Source: an uncultured Phenylobacterium sp. (GTDB taxonomy: Bacteria; Pseudomonadota; Alphaproteobacteria; Caulobacterales; Caulobacteraceae). Taken from it: a stretch of 10,118 nucleotides of DNA. Position numbers and translations under genes: made by a program. The notes beneath the pieces were generated by a model. It worked only from the letters and a program-made list of their open reading frames with translations. It did no database searches and was not told the origin of the DNA. Location of the stretch: NCBI GenBank assembly GCA_945952355.1, contig CAMFIW010000058.1, forward strand, positions 1-10,118. Reading direction: 5' to 3'. How positions within the stretch are numbered: the stretch's first letter is position 1; every line of letters starts with the position of its first letter. Positions 5,995-10,118 of the stretch are shown here, in pieces.

Positions 5995-6404
5995 TGCGAC
6001 CCTGGGGGTTGCTCGGCTTGCTTCTCCTGCCGACGGCAAGCCTGGCGGCGCCAACGGTCTATCGGTTCGAAGCGGTCACCGACACCGTAGAGCGGGGCGT
6101 GGGCGTCCCCCTTCGGGTGCGCGCGCTCAATTCAGCCACTGGACAAGCCACGCCAGGCCTTGAGATCCGCGATGCGCGGGTCGACCGGTCACTGGACGGA
6201 CAGGTTGGCGGAAGCCATCCCGCGTTCTTCGCGCCCAGTCTAGACTACGGGATCTACAGCTTCCGCGCCGATCTGCCGGTCGATGGGCGCTGGGCGTTGA
6301 TCTTCACCGCCCGTATCCCGGGCGAGCCTCAGCCCGTGACCGCCAACGTGGTGTTCACAGTTGTCGGGCGGCTGCCGGCGCCAACAGCCCGCACCCGACG
6401 CTGA
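5994..6404 (+). CDS. YtkA/FixH-like secreted protein
   Basis: This is a 136-residue exported protein with a signal peptide at residues 1-19 (ending SLAA). The mature part reads as a single beta-sandwich domain of the YtkA/FixH type: a first strand near YRFEAV, the region around VPLRVRALN, the HPAFFAPSLDYGIYSFRADLPVDGRWAL stretch at about 75-102 in which the DGRW turn is typical, and a last strand VTANVVFTVV. There is no methionine in the mature part and only one histidine (H75), so there is no obvious metal site. Its ATG shares a base with the cueR stop, so the two are translated together and this gene should be copper-induced. Such proteins recur in copper clusters, but their role is not established. 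It ends 4 bp from the convergent cusF stop. Confidence 0.78.
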   Translation: MRPWGLLGLLLLPTASLAAPTVYRFEAVTDTVERGVGVPLRVRALNSATGQATPGLEIRDARVDRSLDGQVGGSHPAFFAPSLDYGIYSFRADLPVDGRWALIFTARIPGEPQPVTANVVFTVVGRLPAPTARTRR

Positions 6405-6408
6405 ACAG

Positions 6409-6738
6409 CTATTTCGGCTGGATAGCCACGACTTCAGGAGCCGCCCCGCCGGTCTTAACGGTGAAAGCCACTTGTTGGCCCACCTTGACCGTCTGCAGCA
6501 GGGCGGGATCAGCCTTGAACGCCATGGTCATGGCCGGCCAGCTCAGGGCGGGGATCGGGCCATGCTGCAGCGTGATAGATCCCGCCTTCGCGTCAACTTT
6601 TTTGACCACGCCCGCGCCTTGCGCGCCGGCCTCGGCCGGCATGCCCATCCCCGGCATCTTGCTCATGTCATGGTCCGCCTGGGCGTAGGCGGCGCCGTTG
6701 AGCGCCAGGGCAGCGACGGCGGCAAGCATCAACTTCAT
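6409..6738 (-). CDS. cusF: CusF-like periplasmic Cu(I)/Ag(I) chaperone
   Basis: This is a 109-residue protein starting at the ATG at 6738, which is followed by a clean signal peptide (residues 1-19, ending AAYA) and preceded by GGAGA about 6 nt upstream. A short Met/His-rich linker (DHDMSKMPGMGMP) leads into a CusF OB-fold domain at about 43-108. The Cu(I) site is complete: H59, W67, M70 and M72, in the same spacing as E. coli CusF (H36, W44, M47, M49). It would receive copper or silver in the periplasm, for instance from CopA, and deliver it to CusB. A longer frame beginning at GTG 6816 overlaps the copA stop, but it would place 26 charged residues before the signal peptide. It lies 74 bp downstream of copA and is probably co-transcribed with it. 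Confidence 0.93.
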   Translation of the reverse strand: MKLMLAAVAALALNGAAYAQADHDMSKMPGMGMPAEAGAQGAGVVKKVDAKAGSITLQHGPIPALSWPAMTMAFKADPALLQTVKVGQQVAFTVKTGGAAPEVVAIQPK

Positions 6739-6812
6739 CGTACATCTCCGGAAAGGCTCGCCGCATCGCGGCCGGTTGTTGTTGGGGATACGCGCGAGCT
6801 CGCCGCCCGCCC

Positions 6813-9167
6813 TCACAGCCTCACCGCGCGCAAGCGCAGGGCGTTGGCGATGACGCTGACGCTGGATAGCGCCATGGCGGCTGCGGCGAGGGCGGGGGAC
6901 AGCAGCCAGCCGAAGGCGGGATAGAGAACCCCCGCGGCGATCGGAATGCCGGCGACATTGTACGCAAAGGCGAACACCAGGTTCTGGCGGATGTTGCGCA
7001 TCGTGGCGGCCGACAGCCGCCGGGCGCGGACCAAGCCTTCCAGGTCACCATGCAGCAGAGTCACGCCTGCGCTTTCGATGGCGACGTCCGCGCCGGCGCC
7101 CATGGCGATGCCGACATCAGCGGCGGCGAGCGCCGGCGCGTCATTGACGCCATCGCCCGCCATCCCGACCACGCGGCCTTCGCGCCGCAAACGCTCGACG
7201 ACGGCGGCCTTGTCCTGCGGCAGCACCTCGGCCTCCACCTCATCGAGGCCAAGCTGGTCAGCGACCGCTTGGGCCGTGACGCGGTTATCGCCGGTCATCA
7301 TCACCAGCCGGATGCCTTCGGCCTTCAGGCTTCGGATCGCCGCCGCCGTCGTCGCCTTGATCGGATCGGCGATGGCTAGAACGGCGGCGAGCTGGCCATC
7401 GACGGCCATCATTACCGTGGTGGCGCCGCTCGCTCGCAGGCGGCCGATGTCGGACTCCAAGGCCGCGAGGTCGACGCCGTGTTCCTGCATCAGACGCGAG
7501 CCGCCCAGGAGGATGGCTTTGTCGTCAACCTTGCCCAGGACGCCCTTGCCGATCGGCGAGTCGAATTCGGCCGCCTCGGAGAGGTTCAGTCCGCGGGCTT
7601 GCGCTGCACGCAGGATGGCGTCGGCCAGCGGGTGCTCACTGCCGCGCTCCAGGCTCGCCGCCAGGCGCAGGATCTCGTCTTCGGCAAAGCCGGGGGCCGA
7701 CCGCACCTCGGTTACAGCCGGACGACCCTCGGTCAAGGTGCCGGTCTTGTCGATGATCAGGGTGTCGATCTTCTCGAAGCGCTCCAGCGCCTCGGCGTTC
7801 TTGATCAACACACCGGCTTGGGCGCCGCGGCCGACGCCGACCATGATCGAGATCGGCGTCGCCAGGCCAAGGGCGCAGGGACAGGCGACGATCAGCACCG
7901 AGACCGCCGCGATCAGGGCGTAGCCGAAGCGTGGTTCCGGTCCGACAAGGCCCCAAACGACCGCCGCCAAAACGGCCACGGCGATGACACTCGGCACGAA
8001 CCAGCCCGACACCCGATCGGCGAGGCGCTGGATCGGCGCCCGGCTGCGCTGGGCCTGGGCGACCATCTGGACGATCTGGGAGAGCAGGGTGCCGGCGCCG
8101 ACCTTCTCGGCGCGCAGGGTGAAGGACCCGGTCTTGTTGAGCGCGCCGGCGACCACCTTGTCGCCAGCCAGCTTGGTCACCGGCATGGACTCGCCGGTGA
8201 CCATCGACTCATCGACTGAGACCCGGCCTTCAACGACCTCGCCATCGACCGGGATCTTCTCACCAGGCCGCACACGCAGGCGGTCGCCGACCTGGATCGC
8301 GTCGACGCCGACCTCTTCGTCCTCGCCGGCGGCCGTGATCCGCCGCGCGGTCTTCGGCGCGAGGTTGAGCAAGGCCTTCAGGGCGCCGGACGTCCGCTCC
8401 CGGGCCCGAAGCTCCAGGACCTGCCCGAGCAGGACTAGCACCGTGATGACGGCAGCCGCTTCGAAATAGACGGGCACCGACCCGTCAGCGCGACGAAAGG
8501 CGGCCGGGAAGAGCCCGGGGGCCGCGATGGCGGCGACGCTGTAGAGCCAGGCGACCCCGACGCCCATGGCGATCAGGGTGAACATGTTGAGGCTGCGCGC
8601 CCTCAGCGAGGCCCAGCCGCGGACAAAGAATGGCGCGCCGCCCCAGAGCACAACCGGGGTGGCGAGCGCGAATTGGATCCAGTTCGATGTGGCGGGCGAC
8701 ACCATGAGCCTATGGCCCAGGACGTGCGCGCCCATCTCAAGGCCGAAGACCGGAAGGGTCAGCGCCAGGCCGATCCAGAAGCGGCGGGTCATGTCCGCCA
8801 GCTCATGGTTGGGGCCGCTGTCGGCCGACACTAGCTCCGGCTCCAAAGCCATCCCGCAGATCGGACAGGAGCCTGGCCCGACCTGACGCACCTGGGGATG
8901 CATCGGGCAGGTGTAGATGGCGTCGCTGTTCCCGGCCTCCATGCGCGCCGGCTTGGGCGTCAGATAGTGTGGGGGATCGGCCTGAAACTTCGTCTGGCAG
9001 CCGGTTGAGCAGAAATAATAGGTCTGCCCATCGTGGACGGCCGCGCCGCGGGCCGTCTTGGGGTCCACCGACATGCCGCACACCAGGTCAGTCACCCGCC
9101 CCTCGCCGGAGGCGGGCGCGCCGTCGCTGTGGTCATGACCCTGGTCATGATGATGACGCTCGGACAT
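6813..9167 (-). CDS. copA: Cu+-translocating P1B-type ATPase CopA
   Basis: This is a 784-residue inner-membrane ATPase that moves cytoplasmic Cu+ (or Ag+) to the periplasm. The N-terminus is His-rich (HHH at 5-7, HDH at 11-13), followed by a YHS domain at about 24-69 (C30, C53, C57) and a heavy-metal-binding domain at about 85-110 (CPMH at 87-90, CPICGM at 101-106). No classical HMA domain with GMxCxxC is present. The core is complete: TGES 324-327, CPC 429-431, the phosphorylated D473 in DKTGTLT, SEHP 510-513, TGDN 625-628 and GDGVNDAP 671-678. The Cu+-ATPase (P1B-1) markers YN 736-737 and MxxSS 765-769 are present, so copper specificity is well supported. GGAGGG lies 4 nt before the ATG. 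A CueR-type promoter about 160 bp upstream should control it, together with cusF downstream. Confidence 0.96.
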   Translation of the reverse strand: MSERHHHDQGHDHSDGAPASGEGRVTDLVCGMSVDPKTARGAAVHDGQTYYFCSTGCQTKFQADPPHYLTPKPARMEAGNSDAIYTCPMHPQVRQVGPGSCPICGMALEPELVSADSGPNHELADMTRRFWIGLALTLPVFGLEMGAHVLGHRLMVSPATSNWIQFALATPVVLWGGAPFFVRGWASLRARSLNMFTLIAMGVGVAWLYSVAAIAAPGLFPAAFRRADGSVPVYFEAAAVITVLVLLGQVLELRARERTSGALKALLNLAPKTARRITAAGEDEEVGVDAIQVGDRLRVRPGEKIPVDGEVVEGRVSVDESMVTGESMPVTKLAGDKVVAGALNKTGSFTLRAEKVGAGTLLSQIVQMVAQAQRSRAPIQRLADRVSGWFVPSVIAVAVLAAVVWGLVGPEPRFGYALIAAVSVLIVACPCALGLATPISIMVGVGRGAQAGVLIKNAEALERFEKIDTLIIDKTGTLTEGRPAVTEVRSAPGFAEDEILRLAASLERGSEHPLADAILRAAQARGLNLSEAAEFDSPIGKGVLGKVDDKAILLGGSRLMQEHGVDLAALESDIGRLRASGATTVMMAVDGQLAAVLAIADPIKATTAAAIRSLKAEGIRLVMMTGDNRVTAQAVADQLGLDEVEAEVLPQDKAAVVERLRREGRVVGMAGDGVNDAPALAAADVGIAMGAGADVAIESAGVTLLHGDLEGLVRARRLSAATMRNIRQNLVFAFAYNVAGIPIAAGVLYPAFGWLLSPALAAAAMALSSVSVIANALRLRAVRL

Positions 9168-9208
9168 CGGTCCCTCCGGGAGCGCGGCGCAGGCCGTCTC
9201 TTGGGTTT

Positions 9209-9220
9209 ACGCTGCAGCGT
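9209..9220. repeat. 12-bp perfect palindrome in copA leader
   Basis: ACGCTGCAGCGT is self-complementary over 12 bp and lies 42 bp upstream of the copA start, within the presumed 5' leader. A single 12-bp palindrome at this GC content can occur by chance, so no function is assigned. Confidence 0.35.
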
Positions 9221-9277
9221 CGATCAATCCCCCGGGAGGGGTCGTCACTGGAAGGGAGAGGGCCGGGTTGGGTGGCG

Positions 9278-9323
9278 TCGTGCGAAGCCGCGGAGCCGCC
9301 GCGGGCGGTTTCCCTTCGCACGA
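9278..9323. repeat. 10-bp dyad with nested hairpin next to copA promoter
   Basis: TCGTGCGAAG at 9278-9287 and CTTCGCACGA at 9314-9323 are perfect inverted repeats 26 bp apart. Between them CCGCC (9296-9300) can pair with GGCGG (9304-9308). The block starts immediately after the presumed -10 of the CueR promoter and spans the expected start of copA transcription. It could be an operator for a second regulator or a structured mRNA leader. Confidence 0.5.
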
Positions 9324-9324
9324 T

Positions 9325-9355
9325 CAGATGGGGCTTCCCATGGTGGGAAGGTCAA
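9325..9355 (-). promoter_or_regulatory. CueR-type operator/promoter of copA-cusF
   Basis: Read on the minus strand, TTGACC (9355-9350) overlaps the dyad CCTTCC-N7-GGAAGC (9351-9346 and 9338-9333), a one-mismatch version of the cueR operator dyad. The hexamer 19 bp after the -35 is CATCTG (9330-9325), a poor -10, as expected for a strongly activator-dependent start. It faces copA, leaving a leader of about 150 nt. Confidence 0.85.
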
Positions 9356-9361
9356 GGGGCG

Positions 9362-9389
9362 CTTAAGAAAAATGGCGCGCGCTCTTAAG
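9362..9389. repeat. Inverted repeat CTTAAGA...TCTTAAG
   Basis: CTTAAGA at 9362-9368 and TCTTAAG at 9383-9389 are perfect 7-bp inverted repeats around a 14-bp centre containing GCGCGCGC. It lies between the stop of the acyltransferase gene (9411) and the copA operator. On the minus strand an ATTTTTC run follows a GC-rich block, so it could end transcription of the acyltransferase gene. It could also be an AT-rich element upstream of the copA promoter. Confidence 0.35.
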
Positions 9390-9410
9390 GTAGCAGCGAT
9401 CCGGCGGCGC

Positions 9411-10118
9411 CTAACGGCGCGCCAAGGCGACCGCTGCGACGCGGTCGGCCAGGGCGGTGCGGCGGCGCATGAACGGGACCCCGTGACGGCGCATGGCCTC
9501 GCGGGCCGGACGCTCCACCAGGTGGTGGACCGCCATGGCCGCCGGGACGACGCCGACAAAGAGGACCGTCCAGAGCAGGGGTGGAAGGGTCTCGCCAGAA
9601 AGGCCGAGCAGCTTCCTCGCGCCATGCTCGAACACCAGCTGCCAGGGAATGCAGACCATGTAGACGGCGAAGCTGACCTCGCCCAGATAGACCCAGAGTG
9701 GGGCCGTCAGCAGCCGTGATCCGGTGCTGGCCAAGCTGCCCAGGCTGAGGATCAGCGCGCCGAACAGGCAGACGCTCAGCCAGTCCGGCGCGCCGATGAG
9801 GGCGCAGGCTGCAACCGCCGCCACCGAGCCCAGGACGCCGGCCACGGCGACGCGCGGAGACCGGATGACGTCCGAGCGCCACAGCAGCCAGACGGCACAG
9901 CCCAGCGCGAAGCAGGGAACGATGCGCAGGGCGCCCCAGGCGATGGTCGCCTGGGTGAGCGGGAAGCCGGCGAGCCGCTGGAAGCCGATATTCAGGCCGA
10001 TGACGAGCATCAAGGCCAGCAAGACGGCGATCCACGGGCGGGCGCGCAGTGGCCAGATCGCGAAGGCGAAGGCCGGGAAGGTCAGGTAGGCGAACCACTC
10101 GGCCGAGATCGACCAGGA
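9411..10118 (-). CDS. Membrane acyltransferase (OafA/YrhL-like), 3' part
   Basis: The frame is open to the right edge of the window, so the 5' end is missing; 235 residues and the stop are present. The first visible residues (SWSISAEWFAYLTFP) match the WSLSxEWxFY motif of acyltransferase-3 family enzymes, multi-pass membrane proteins that transfer acyl groups to sugars, lipids or antibiotics. Several hydrophobic helices follow, including segments near IAWGALRIVPCFALGCAVWL, VAAVAACALIG, VSFAVYMVCIPWQLVF and LWTVLFVGVVPAAMAVH. A VERPAREAMRRH tail, typical of the family C-terminus, comes next. Full-length members are about 350-400 residues, so roughly 130-160 are off the edge. The catalytic His region at the N-terminus is not visible. 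Nothing links it to metal resistance, and it probably marks the border of the metal island. Confidence 0.88.
   Translation of the reverse strand, partial: SWSISAEWFAYLTFPAFAFAIWPLRARPWIAVLLALMLVIGLNIGFQRLAGFPLTQATIAWGALRIVPCFALGCAVWLLWRSDVIRSPRVAVAGVLGSVAAVAACALIGAPDWLSVCLFGALILSLGSLASTGSRLLTAPLWVYLGEVSFAVYMVCIPWQLVFEHGARKLLGLSGETLPPLLWTVLFVGVVPAAMAVHHLVERPAREAMRRHGVPFMRRRTALADRVAAVALARR

Noticed and set aside
7478..8219. Plus-strand open frame opposite copA
   Set aside because: It is antisense to the catalytic core of copA, with His/Gly/Asp-rich shadow composition and no domain.

Overview
This is a high-GC window of bacterial chromosome or large-replicon DNA given over almost entirely to copper/silver and general heavy-metal defence. 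Codon use, GC content and the style of the proteins (Ala-rich secretory signals, 4-bp gene overlaps, a CnrYXH-like sigma module) suggest an alphaproteobacterium, plausibly Caulobacterales (Caulobacter, Phenylobacterium or Brevundimonas-like). That placement is an inference from general appearance and was not tested by a search. The first 46 bases are not genomic: they are an Illumina Nextera i5 adapter (end of P5, an 8-base index, the read-1 linker and the Tn5 mosaic end). The contig therefore really begins at base 47, inside a cusA-like gene.

Layout, left to right. Bases 47-2915 (minus strand) hold a tripartite Cus-type RND efflux operon, cusC-cusB-cusA, with 4-bp ATGA overlaps at both junctions; CusB carries a C-terminal CusF domain, and only the first 55 codons of cusA are present. 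Bases 3049-3840 (minus) hold two small secreted proteins rich in Cys, Met and His that I do not recognise as named families. Bases 3912-5223 (minus) hold a translationally overlapped trio matching the Cupriavidus cnrYXH order: a small membrane anti-sigma (Y), a periplasmic metal sensor (X) and an ECF sigma factor (H). Bases 5224-5571 are intergenic and contain a CueR-type operator. Bases 5572-6404 (plus) hold cueR followed by a coupled YtkA/FixH-like secreted protein. Bases 6409-9167 (minus) hold copA (Cu+ P-type ATPase) followed by a standalone cusF. A second CueR-type operator lies upstream of copA at 9333-9355. Bases 9411-10118 (minus) are the 3' part of a membrane acyltransferase unrelated to metals.

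Taken together, CueR probably senses cytoplasmic Cu+ and switches on its own operon and copA-cusF. CopA would pump Cu+ from cytoplasm to periplasm. CusF and the fused CusF domain would hand periplasmic Cu+/Ag+ to CusCBA for export across the outer membrane, with the small Cys/Met/His proteins as candidate periplasmic buffers. The CnrYXH-like trio would report periplasmic metal and release the sigma factor. Its sensor keeps all five ligand positions of the Ni/Co sensor CnrX, which is unexpected beside copper genes and is the most interesting biological point in the window. No tRNA, rRNA, CRISPR array, insertion sequence or phage gene was seen.
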